From positions 310,001 to 374,000 of the forward strand of contig NZ_QBKH01000004.1 in the NCBI RefSeq assembly GCF_003054045.1: a stretch of DNA of 64,000 nt. Direction: 5' to 3'. The notes beneath the pieces are model-generated. The model did no database searches. It saw only the letters and a program-made list of their open reading frames with translations, and had not been told where the DNA came from. Positions within the stretch are counted from its first letter, which is position 1. Every line of letters starts with the position of its first letter. The position numbers and the translations under genes are program-made. This stretch comes from Sphingobacterium faecium (lineage in GTDB: Bacteria > Bacteroidota > Bacteroidia > Sphingobacteriales > Sphingobacteriaceae). Positions 55,299 through 62,832 of the stretch are shown in pieces.

Positions 55299-56270
55299 TT
55301 ACAATTTAACATTTGTCAGAACATTCACGTATCCTTTGGTCGCTGCATTTCTACCAATAAGGTATTTCAGTACCTTTGCAAAATTTTCCAGTTCTCGCAT
55401 TTCAAGATAATCCATGTCAAAATCCTGTCCTACCTGATTCGATGGCAAATAGAGTTTTAGGCTTTCAACAATAGTACTTAATGTCGAAGGAATATCTAAT
55501 AAATGTATATCTACCGGGCTTTCCTGATTCGCATCAGGTGGATCGACTTTAAAATGAAAAGGAAATCCTCTGGTTCCTAATAGGGCTGGATTAGTACATG
55601 TGGTTGCCTTACTGAGTCCATAACGCTTATTGTAAAGTGTTGTAAAGTTTCCCACCCCATTGTCATCCAGAGTTTCCGGAATGACAACATCTACTCTGAA
55701 GCTTTTAACTTTTATTTTCTTTCCTTCAAGTTCAACACATTCAGAACCATGAATTTCCTCACAGACACGTTTGATAAAACTGTTGTAATAACCAATAGCC
55801 AATGCCGTTGATGGCAACAGTCCAAGCTGGCTCATTTCAGCGATCTTTACCAAATGGGTTCTTATAGATTCAACAATCTTATCAAGAGAATTGTACTGCC
55901 CACTGTTACGTGTAAATTTGGCGACAGTGATACCATCTAGATCTGTCGGCAAATCTGTATCCTCTTCTGCAATAAGATAACATTTTTCCGGTCCTGCTGC
56001 TCCCAGAAATAGTCCAAATTCAAAAACAACATTATCCCGAGGTTTGGTCAGAGATTCTCCTCTCTGTTTAGTAAGATCGTCTTTTGTTGCAATCAAAATT
56101 GAATAATCTGCTAGTCTTGTCTGCTTGATAAGAGAGTCAAGTCCACTTTTGTTAAGCGCGAATGCATCTGTCCATGGGATACATTCAACATCATCTCCAA
56201 GAAGGTCTACAATTTCATTTAAAATTGTAAGCTGTTCAGATGATGATCCAATAAATATTCTTTTTTTCAT
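55299..56270 (-). CDS. TIR-STING CBASS effector
   Basis: The 323-residue protein fuses an N-terminal TIR domain (residues 1-about 150; KKRIFIGSSSEQLTILNEIVDLL, TRLADYSILIATKDD, and the catalytic-type Glu84 in NVVFEFGLFLGAAG) to a C-terminal bacterial STING domain (about 155-323; LLPSTALAIGYYNSFIKRVCEE ... LSTIVESLKLYLPSN). In the characterised Sphingobacterium TIR-STING, cyclic di-GMP binding makes the STING domain assemble into filaments and the TIR domain destroys NAD+, killing the infected cell. Length and domain order here match that protein closely. It overlaps the CD-NTase gene by 4 bp, so the two are translationally coupled. Confidence 0.9.
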   Translation of the reverse strand: MKKRIFIGSSSEQLTILNEIVDLLGDDVECIPWTDAFALNKSGLDSLIKQTRLADYSILIATKDDLTKQRGESLTKPRDNVVFEFGLFLGAAGPEKCYLIAEEDTDLPTDLDGITVAKFTRNSGQYNSLDKIVESIRTHLVKIAEMSQLGLLPSTALAIGYYNSFIKRVCEEIHGSECVELEGKKIKVKSFRVDVVIPETLDDNGVGNFTTLYNKRYGLSKATTCTNPALLGTRGFPFHFKVDPPDANQESPVDIHLLDIPSTLSTIVESLKLYLPSNQVGQDFDMDYLEMRELENFAKVLKYLIGRNAATKGYVNVLTNVKL

Positions 56271-57322
56271 AATAAAAGTCTAGAATTTTTAAGATCTGAT
56301 AATACTTTATTAATTTCTAAGATCAGGTTATGAAGACTTTGCATCTTTTCAGGTTTGCCACGAAAGATATATTCACGCCCATCAACCGACATTAGATTGT
56401 CTGCTAAGCTCGCATCATTTACTAGACGCATCAGCTGTAAATAAAGTATAGGTACAAGTTCGTAGAAAATTGACTGTCGATAGATCGAAACATCAATATT
56501 ATAACAGATTGCATTGAAATCGAAACTTGATAAATCAATCTCCAAGCTAGATTTTGCTTTAAGGTTTTTTAGAAATCGTATCATTTTTTTCAGCCGACCT
56601 GATGTTAATGCACTTCTTTCATTAATACGATCAATACTTACGAATGGAAAATCGACCTTTCCCTTTTGATCAAGTTCTTTATTATATACTTGGATACCTC
56701 GGTTATTACCTTTATTATTTATTATAGATGTAACATCATCGTACCAATTTGAAATAACAACATCAACTTCCCTTTTTAGATCTTTATTCTCAATTTTGAT
56801 TGATTTTGGCTTGGAAGTATCACAAACAAGATATTTGCGTTGAAGAATTTCTTCGCTGGTTAACCGTAAATGGTATAGATCATCCAAGGAGTTGCCTACA
56901 TAGTTGCTTATTTCTTTCTCAGTACGGAGCTTTTGAAGAGCGCTAGCTTGATAGTAATAACTTTCGTTTAAAGCTTGGGTTACACCCACGCTGTCAAAAG
57001 AGTAAAACAGATCAGAAATGACCAAAAGATCAATATCACTGTAACCACGTATGTGCGTATCAGTCATAACTGATCCTTGATAGCGAAAAGTGGCACTTGT
57101 AATTCCGCCGTTGTACAGGTGAGTTTTCACTTTTTCCCCCGCCTCTTTGCTACGTTGAGTATAGGCTGCTTCGACGCCATTCATGGCATAACGCACATAT
57201 TCGAGTACATCGGAATAATTAATGCTGGATAATTCTTCCCTGATTGACTTCTCAAGAATCTGATTTTCAGGATCAAGCCTATTGCGAAGTTGTCGGGTGA
57301 ATTCCCTATAGTCTTCTGCCAT
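56267..57322 (-). CDS. CD-NTase (CdnE-like cyclic dinucleotide synthase)
   Basis: The 351-residue nucleotidyltransferase has the catalytic signature GSVMTDTHIRGYSDIDLLV (Asp96, Asp98) and a third acidic residue in REVDVVISN (Asp186). It is the CBASS sensor-synthase. STING-associated CdnE enzymes make 3',5'-cyclic di-GMP upon phage infection. The operon order CD-NTase then TIR-STING is the known one. A strong Shine-Dalgarno (AAAGGAGGTG) stands before the ATG at 57322, unlike most genes in the window, which suggests transferred DNA or a need for high coupling to the short frame upstream. Confidence 0.9.
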   Translation of the reverse strand: MAEDYREFTRQLRNRLDPENQILEKSIREELSSINYSDVLEYVRYAMNGVEAAYTQRSKEAGEKVKTHLYNGGITSATFRYQGSVMTDTHIRGYSDIDLLVISDLFYSFDSVGVTQALNESYYYQASALQKLRTEKEISNYVGNSLDDLYHLRLTSEEILQRKYLVCDTSKPKSIKIENKDLKREVDVVISNWYDDVTSIINNKGNNRGIQVYNKELDQKGKVDFPFVSIDRINERSALTSGRLKKMIRFLKNLKAKSSLEIDLSSFDFNAICYNIDVSIYRQSIFYELVPILYLQLMRLVNDASLADNLMSVDGREYIFRGKPEKMQSLHNLILEINKVLSDLKNSRLLL

Positions 57323-57440
57323 GACACACCTCCTTTCCCATTAAAATTACATAATTGGGATCATAATCGACCATGGTACCAATAGGCAACTGTCCATTCG
57401 TTTCTGGACATTCCAGAATAAACTGTTTTAATTTTTGCAT
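57306..57440 (-). CDS. Possible 44-aa leader protein of the CBASS operon
   Basis: An ATG at 57440 opens a 44-codon frame that ends 17 nt inside the CD-NTase gene. The product reads like a small soluble protein (FILECPETNGQLPIGTMVDYDPN) with an acidic middle and a basic end. Its last codons contain the CD-NTase ribosome-binding site, so its translation could control CD-NTase translation. I do not recognise it, and it could be a chance frame. Confidence 0.4.
   Translation of the reverse strand: MQKLKQFILECPETNGQLPIGTMVDYDPNYVILMGKEVCHGRRL
57327..57336 (-). promoter_or_regulatory. Strong ribosome-binding site of the CD-NTase gene
   Basis: On the minus strand AAAGGAGGTG ends 4 nt before the ATG at 57322. 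It is a near-perfect match to the 16S rRNA tail and supports that start. Bacteroidota rarely use such sites. Confidence 0.7.
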
Positions 57441-58599
57441 AAGCTGAAAAAATTTGTTAAAAAATTCCCTTGCAAATTATTTGACTTACAAGGGCTTAAT
57501 TTGTACCAATTTCTTGGCGGGGAGTACAGACCCCAGCTTAGCAATGCGATCATGGACAAATAATAAAAATCGTTGTTTAAAATACTTTTTTTAGATTTGT
57601 ACCGTTATAATAACATATCAGAAGCATACTAAGCTTTAAAAAGTGATGCCCCGAGGTATTGCTGTACCAAGGGGCTTTTTAAGCCAATTAAGGTCATCAT
57701 AGTCCATGCCAATAAGATGTGGAGATTTCTACCTTTTTGTTCAAATATTTCATTTTTGAATGAAATGAACTCAATAACGATATATTGGTCCTTTATTAAA
57801 AAATATACTGCTTGACATATTGTCATTAAATAAATATGGGCATGCCAATAAATATTAATTCAAATAGTAGTTAACTGACGGAATGACCTTTTCCAAAATA
57901 AATTCTTGTATAATTTTTGAGCAGATAATTTTCACAAAAGAACACACTCGTAAATGAATTGACTTCAAAATATTATACTTGAGAAAAATATATAATTATT
58001 GATAGAAAAATACATAAGAAAGAATTCTTAAAAGTGAGTAACCTCTTATAAATAACCTAGAAATTTGTCCGGCAATACATTTCACCAGCTTAATTTTGCT
58101 GTAAATAAGATTTATATCGTAAACAAAAAAACTCATGAAGACTTTTTAAAACAAATTGAAAAAGAGAAAGGTCTTACCAGAGATCTTGTTTTTATAGGAA
58201 ATACAATAATTGGATATATTAAAGTCAGGAACAGTTATATTTGCTATAGTCTAAAAATGGGAAATCTTGACTTCTATCTGTAGAAGCTTCGACCTTAGTA
58301 CTTATAAAATATGGAGCCGCTTTCTTCTCTTACTTTAGGTCATAATTTATGCATAATCCAATCCGGCCGATTCCAAAAATAATACTTTAGTTTACAAAAC
58401 GAATTGTAAATTTTAACCATAGAAAACTGTTGTACTCAAATATATAATAGTTTTAAATTCCTACATTAATAAATCATAAATATTTATATATCAGATCATT
58501 GAATCTGAATTAATATTATTTAAAAACTTCAAATTCTTTGAAAAAGTGCTACTATATTTATATACAGATAACAGAAAATAATGAATAAAATATCAGTTA
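57441..58599. other. 1.1-kb AT-rich region without a convincing gene
   Basis: The right part of the CBASS promoter region lies here. CCCTTG and CAAGGG (about 57467-57492) and GGGG/CCCC near 57520-57535 form small hairpins. A clear hairpin terminator is at 57648-57680. Short frames at 57629-57826 (minus) and 58065-58283 (plus, TTG start) have no recognisable features, and I do not call them. Confidence 0.5.
57648..57680 (+). terminator. Hairpin terminator with no obvious upstream gene
   Basis: GCCCC-GA-GGTA pairs with TACC-AA-GGGGC around a short loop and is followed by a T run. No plus-strand gene precedes it, so it may be left from a lost gene or may guard the CBASS operon from read-through. 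Confidence 0.6.
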
Positions 58600-59850
58600 A
58601 TGTCGGTATATTCGAAAACACCAGCTATATTATTTATGAACTTGAATTTTACAGATTTTAAAGAAGCTGAATTAGCAAATTGGATTGTTGACTATCTAAA
58701 GATCTTTTTAAGACCTCGAGTTGTTATTTCAAATTTTTTAAAACTTAATTCCTCTGAAAGAATTAGAAAGTTACTCTTTCATTTTATCATTTTTGTATGT
58801 TCACTTTTTTTATTTGAAGGAACATATGAGAAGCTAAGTTGGTTAAAAATTGTCACTGGAAGTATAATCAGCTTGATTCCTCTATCTCTATTGGCACTAA
58901 TATCGATAAAAATAGTCAGAAGTAAGGCTAAATTTGAGGAAGTAATTTTTTATATTTTATTGTCATTTTTACTAGTTGAACCCCTTTTTAATTTACTTAT
59001 TTCCAAATATTTATTATCAGAAAATTACATATATTACGTTCTTGAAGAAATTCTGCTTTACATTACAATAACTTGGTTATTTCTAAATTTTTCGACAATT
59101 TTTAGTGAAGATAGAATACAAGCATTATATCTATTCCTAATTGGATATATAATTTGGAATATTCTTTTTGTAGTTTCATTGAGATTTTCAGATAGGTACA
59201 GTTCATTAAATAACCATTTGTTTTCAGACCCAATCTATGAAGAATACCAGGTGATTGAGGGCAACCTTTTGCAAAAAGATAAATCAATCACGGGCAGATC
59301 TTGTGTTTTACAATCGAAAGCTAATAAATCCTTTTGTTATAGTTTTGGTCAAAATATAATAAGAGATTCTCTTGCACATACAAATAATGAAGAATATGAA
59401 AAATATAAGCAAGATGTTCAATTAAATATCTCGTTTTTAAAAAGCATTCAAGAAAAAGTTCAATCAAGAGAAAATCAAACGGTAACAAATTTATGGTTGA
59501 AATATTTTTTAATAATCGAAAATGAGTTAAAAACTGATAGCCTAATTAAAACCAAAGACGATATAATAAAACAAGGTATGAATTTAGTTACAAAGGACTC
59601 TTCCTATTCAGAGATTCAGTTTTATATGTCTGGAGTAAATTCTATTATGGATCAGGTAAATATTAGAACTCATTTAGTTGCTTATAATAACAGAATTAGA
59701 AAGCATTATGATTTCAATGAATCATTGGATATTGGAATAAGAGCCACAATATATTTATTAGGAAGTACTATAGACTATTTTTTAGGTAAGTATATTTTTG
59801 AAGATGAAAAGCCAAAAATCGATAAAAATGATTTTTATGAATTGCCCTAA
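58600..59850 (+). CDS. Multi-pass membrane protein of unknown function
   Basis: The 416-residue protein has five or six membrane segments in its first 200 residues (for example LLFHFIIFVCSLFLFEGTY, IVTGSIISLIPLSLLALISIKI, YVLEEILLYITITWLFLNF, ALYLFLIGYIIWNILFVVSL). A long soluble, mostly helical and charged C-terminal half follows (about 215-416). The layout recalls Yip1-type proteins at the N terminus, but I cannot assign a family. An internal ATG at 58636 is an alternative start. The gene is very AT-rich and stands alone in the accessory region next to the defence island. A membrane effector is conceivable but unproven. Confidence 0.65.
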   Translation: MSVYSKTPAILFMNLNFTDFKEAELANWIVDYLKIFLRPRVVISNFLKLNSSERIRKLLFHFIIFVCSLFLFEGTYEKLSWLKIVTGSIISLIPLSLLALISIKIVRSKAKFEEVIFYILLSFLLVEPLFNLLISKYLLSENYIYYVLEEILLYITITWLFLNFSTIFSEDRIQALYLFLIGYIIWNILFVVSLRFSDRYSSLNNHLFSDPIYEEYQVIEGNLLQKDKSITGRSCVLQSKANKSFCYSFGQNIIRDSLAHTNNEEYEKYKQDVQLNISFLKSIQEKVQSRENQTVTNLWLKYFLIIENELKTDSLIKTKDDIIKQGMNLVTKDSSYSEIQFYMSGVNSIMDQVNIRTHLVAYNNRIRKHYDFNESLDIGIRATIYLLGSTIDYFLGKYIFEDEKPKIDKNDFYELP

Positions 59851-60306
59851 GTTTATAGATATTGTAATTTAAACTGTGTCAGCGGAATAATAAAATAAAA
59901 ATTATTAAATTGAATGATGCTTTTGTATCAGATTTCAAAAAATAAGATTTATATATTAAGCCCTCGAATGTTCTTCAAATTTCGCATAAACATATAAGGC
60001 GTATATACTATATCACCATCAATCAATCTAAGTTCCTGAAAACCATATGGGTTTGATGAAGTCTTCTTTTATGATAGAGGCATTCATATAGTCAAAAACG
60101 TGAGTCTTTGCTCTGGCAAGATCAGTTATATAACGCAAATTATAGATAAGATTGGTGAATGTTACAACATATAGAGGTTTGAACTTTTAGAATTCGGGTT
60201 GACCACAAGCATAATTTCTTTTCCTAATCTTTGAGACTGTAACTTGAACTGTGTCAAAGGAATAATTTAATAAGATTTTTTATATTTAATTATTCAAACG
60301 ACATGG
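59851..60306. other. Gene debris and short repeats
   Basis: A 28-bp segment is repeated with four or five differences at 59864-59891 and 60239-60266 (core AACTGTGTCA). Between them lies the decayed coding fragment at 60028-60177. No intact gene is present. Confidence 0.5.
60028..60177 (-). pseudogene. Decayed C-terminal coding fragment, copy A
   Basis: A minus-strand frame of about 50 codons without a start ends with a stop at 60028. Its end reads VFDYMNASIIKEDFIKPI, which is close to the fragment at 62539-62720 (FFDFMNAPITKEDFIRPI). The shared DNA also covers sequence after the stop. I do not recognise the parent protein. Confidence 0.45.
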
Positions 60307-60537
60307 TCATGAAAGAAAGTGGTCTAGTAATGTATTTAATTCATCGTCTGAAGCTATTTCATGGTAAGAAATTCCTTTCTGTAACTTACCTGGATCGATT
60401 TGATTGAAACCTAAACTACTTAACCTTCCTTTTAGGGCGTGATTTTCTGAATTTTTTGTTGACATTTCGATATTCTCTCTCTTCTCACAGGAAGATAATA
60501 TTAATAATAAAAACAGGAAATAATAATTGATTTTCAT
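60307..60537 (-). CDS. Small lipoprotein of unknown function
   Basis: The 76-residue precursor has a lipoprotein signal (FLFLLLILSSC, Cys17) and a short polar mature part ending in a helix (SDDELNTLLDHFLS). I do not recognise it. It lies 8 bp after the 58-aa membrane protein frame on the same strand and about 100 bp downstream of the transglutaminase-like gene cluster, so these three may be one operon. The signal and lipobox are good evidence that the gene is real. Confidence 0.6.
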   Translation of the reverse strand: MKINYYFLFLLLILSSCEKRENIEMSTKNSENHALKGRLSSLGFNQIDPGKLQKGISYHEIASDDELNTLLDHFLS

Positions 60538-60545
60538 ATTTTTAT

Positions 60546-60722
60546 TTATTTTTCAAGATTAGACACGTAATAATAGCCAAAAAATGGAATAAAGGCGACT
60601 ATTATTAATCTCTTCAATTTTGTTGTCTCATCCAGATCTTCCTTAGGAAACAATTTTGACACACAGTATCTTGTTATTAAGTATACATGAGCGATAATAA
60701 GAATGGTTATTACAGTTTTCAT
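60546..60722 (-). CDS. 58-aa small membrane protein
   Basis: An ATG at 60722 opens a 58-codon frame with two hydrophobic segments (VITILIIAHVYLITRYCV and LIIVAFIPFFGYYYV) separated by a charged loop (KLFPKEDLDETTKLKR). The topology is that of a small hairpin membrane protein. It sits between the transglutaminase-like gene and the small lipoprotein gene, all on the minus strand, with gaps of 101 and 8 bp. No family is recognised. Regular topology and spacing support it. Confidence 0.55.
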   Translation of the reverse strand: MKTVITILIIAHVYLITRYCVSKLFPKEDLDETTKLKRLIIVAFIPFFGYYYVSNLEK

Positions 60723-60823
60723 AATAATTTTTATTAATTAAAATAATTTTCAACTACATAATTTGATATTAAGGCGGCTTAATCGAATAAAAATGAAGAA
60801 ATGCAAGCATTACAAACATTCAG

Positions 60824-61849
60824 TTAAAATTTAATCATCTTTGATTCTTTCTCTTTCTGTACTGCGACATCAAGCTTTTTAAGTATCTCTGGTTTCTGGT
60901 CCACTGCAATCTGTTGATCATAAAGTCTCTTTTGTGATGGATCAATTGTTGTCCAAGTGCCGGCACTACATACCCTAAGATTATAAGCGTAAACAAGGTT
61001 TGCCACAGCATCGCGATTAGCTTGATCTAAAAGATTAAATTTATCGTAAGCTGTAGGAATACCTTGAGCTCTAAATATGAACGCCACCATAGCCGCGACA
61101 TCCTCACATGCTCCCTTTTTCCTGAAAATTAAATGTTTTGCCCCCAATCTAGGCAAGGGTTCATCACGAGACTCCTTATTCCATGTAAAAAGAAAAGACG
61201 TCTTATAATCAATTTGAGCTAATCCCATAACTGTTTTTAAGTCTAAGCTAAAAAGGCTATCAGTAATCCATTTATATTCTTCTTGGTAATTTTCGCGCCA
61301 TTTCTGAATAGGTTCAATTGTTACCCGATAAGGTAATATATATTCGCAAAATATTTGGAAGGGTATATTCTTGATTTTCGAGTTTTTCCAAGATTTTATC
61401 GCAACTTCAATATTATTTATCAAATATTTCGCATCGATGGTTTTAATGTCTTCAGAATTAAATGGAACAGGGGTCAATTGACCTTTTTTCTCAACAATTT
61501 GCCTAAATGAAGTAACTGATTCTTTAAAATTTTGATATGAAAATTCGTTAAAATCAATTTTACAGCCCGAAGAATCAACCCAGTAATAATTGACTGCCTG
61601 ATGTATATCCATATTTGAAATCAAGAATTCCGCAGACTTTAAACCGACTGTATCATTCTTATTTTTAAAATAGTTCAGAACCTCCTCAAGTTCTGATTTG
61701 TTTTCACCTGCATTAAGAAGCACAGCATTGACATCCGAAACCGTTGAATTACGCTGAGCATGTGAATTAAAACAAGTGAGATTAATAAGCAAAAATACGA
61801 GAAATGAAGAGTATAAATTATTCATTAGTTTATAGAGAATCTTAATCAT
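60824..61849 (-). CDS. Exported transglutaminase-like protein
   Basis: The 341-residue protein has a signal peptide (ending SHAQ near residue 32; an internal ATG at 61825 would shorten it by eight). A transglutaminase-like core lies in the C-terminal third: HLIFRKKGACEDVAAMVAFIFRAQGIPTAY provides the catalytic Cys helix and WTTIDPSQ the Asp strand. The usual His of the triad is not in its expected place (AYNLRVCSAG), so activity is doubtful or the His comes from elsewhere. Relatives are cysteine peptidase-like or peptide-binding envelope proteins. It may be the first gene of a three-gene operon. Confidence 0.75.
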   Translation of the reverse strand: MIKILYKLMNNLYSSFLVFLLINLTCFNSHAQRNSTVSDVNAVLLNAGENKSELEEVLNYFKNKNDTVGLKSAEFLISNMDIHQAVNYYWVDSSGCKIDFNEFSYQNFKESVTSFRQIVEKKGQLTPVPFNSEDIKTIDAKYLINNIEVAIKSWKNSKIKNIPFQIFCEYILPYRVTIEPIQKWRENYQEEYKWITDSLFSLDLKTVMGLAQIDYKTSFLFTWNKESRDEPLPRLGAKHLIFRKKGACEDVAAMVAFIFRAQGIPTAYDKFNLLDQANRDAVANLVYAYNLRVCSAGTWTTIDPSQKRLYDQQIAVDQKPEILKKLDVAVQKEKESKMIKF

Positions 61850-61916
61850 TTTTAGTTGGTTCGTATTTATAATTAGTAGTGCATACTGACTGATACAGTA
61901 TTTAAATAGTTTACAT

Positions 61917-62052
61917 CATCAAATATAGCCATTCATTCATAACAACTAGGGGGGGGATTCGTCTAATTTAGGGGCTTAAATGGTCGACACCATCAAATAT
62001 AGCCCTTCATTCATAACAACTATGAGAGGGCAGATTCTTCTAATTTAGGGGA
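61917..62052. repeat. Tandem direct repeat, two copies of about 62 bp
   Basis: Copies start at 61917 and 61991 with CATCAAATATAGCC and end near TCTAATTTAGGGG. They differ mainly in a G-rich middle (a run of eight G in copy one, GAGAGGG in copy two). Confidence 0.75.
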
Positions 62053-62538
62053 ATAATTAATTATAACGGACATTCGGTATGCGATAGACATTAATTAGCG
62101 GAGTATTATAAAGAATAACTTAAAACACAAATTAAGTAAAAAAATAAATATCTTAATTATGAATAAATAACCAAAACTTATCACAAATATAACCGTAAAT
62201 TAAACGTTAGAGATTGGTTAAATTCTATTTGAATTTTAAGGTAAAATTATAAGAAGGGGGTAATTTAAAATCTATTCTTCCTGCGGATCTACAGCATTGT
62301 ACATATCGATCTTCACGTAGTAAAGCTTAGCTCCATAAGATCGATATTTTATATATCAATTAAATATCCGTGCTACAAATGTTAATATTGCAATTGGCAA
62401 ATCGCAGATCATTATAATTTGAAATACTTTTCCAAAACATAAGACTTATATATAAAGCCTTCGAATTTCCTTAAAATATCACCTAAATATTTAAGAAGTA
62501 TGAACGATATCACCATCAAATAATTTAGCTCCTAAACA

Positions 62539-62720
62539 CTATATTGGTCTGATGAAGTCTTCTTTAGTGATGGGAGCATTCATAAAGTCAAAAAACAATT
62601 CTAAATGGTTCTCCCTCAAAAGATCATTTTTTTGTAACCGTAATTTGGTAATGAACTGTTGAATGTGTCGTGATTGCCACTTCTGGTAAACTTCCCTAGG
62701 TAGCAGTGATATGATTATAC
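62539..62720 (-). pseudogene. Decayed C-terminal coding fragment, copy B
   Basis: An open minus-strand frame of about 60 codons ends at 62539. It reads EVYQKWQSRHIQQFITKL and then FFDFMNAPITKEDFIRPI. It has no start and is related to copy A at 60028. The parent gene is unknown. Confidence 0.4.
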
Positions 62721-62741
62721 AGCATCAAACCTTTCATTAAA

Positions 62742-62778
62742 AAAGAACAGCTAAAGGAATTGCCTTTAGCTGTTCTTT
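62742..62778 (-). terminator. Terminator after the GH84 gene
   Basis: A perfect 16-bp inverted repeat (AAAGAACAGCTAAAGG / CCTTTAGCTGTTCTTT) with a 5-nt loop is followed on the minus strand by a T run. It lies 55 bp after the GH84 stop. Confidence 0.85.
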
Positions 62779-62832
62779 CAATGCGCAGATGAAAAATCTT
62801 ATCGTTAGATCAATCTAAACAAAAAGTATCAT

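Larger units (their letters stand above)
61850..62832. other. 983-bp AT-rich region with repeats and debris
   Basis: The region contains the tandem duplication at 61917-62052, the decayed fragment at 62539-62720 and the terminator at 62742-62778. I see no intact gene. Confidence 0.55.

Noticed and set aside
57629..57826. 65-codon minus-strand frame
   Set aside because: It runs across a terminator hairpin and has no coding features.
58065..58283. 72-codon plus-strand frame with a TTG start
   Set aside because: Weak start, AT-rich composition and no recognisable pattern; it could be a fragment but support is too thin.
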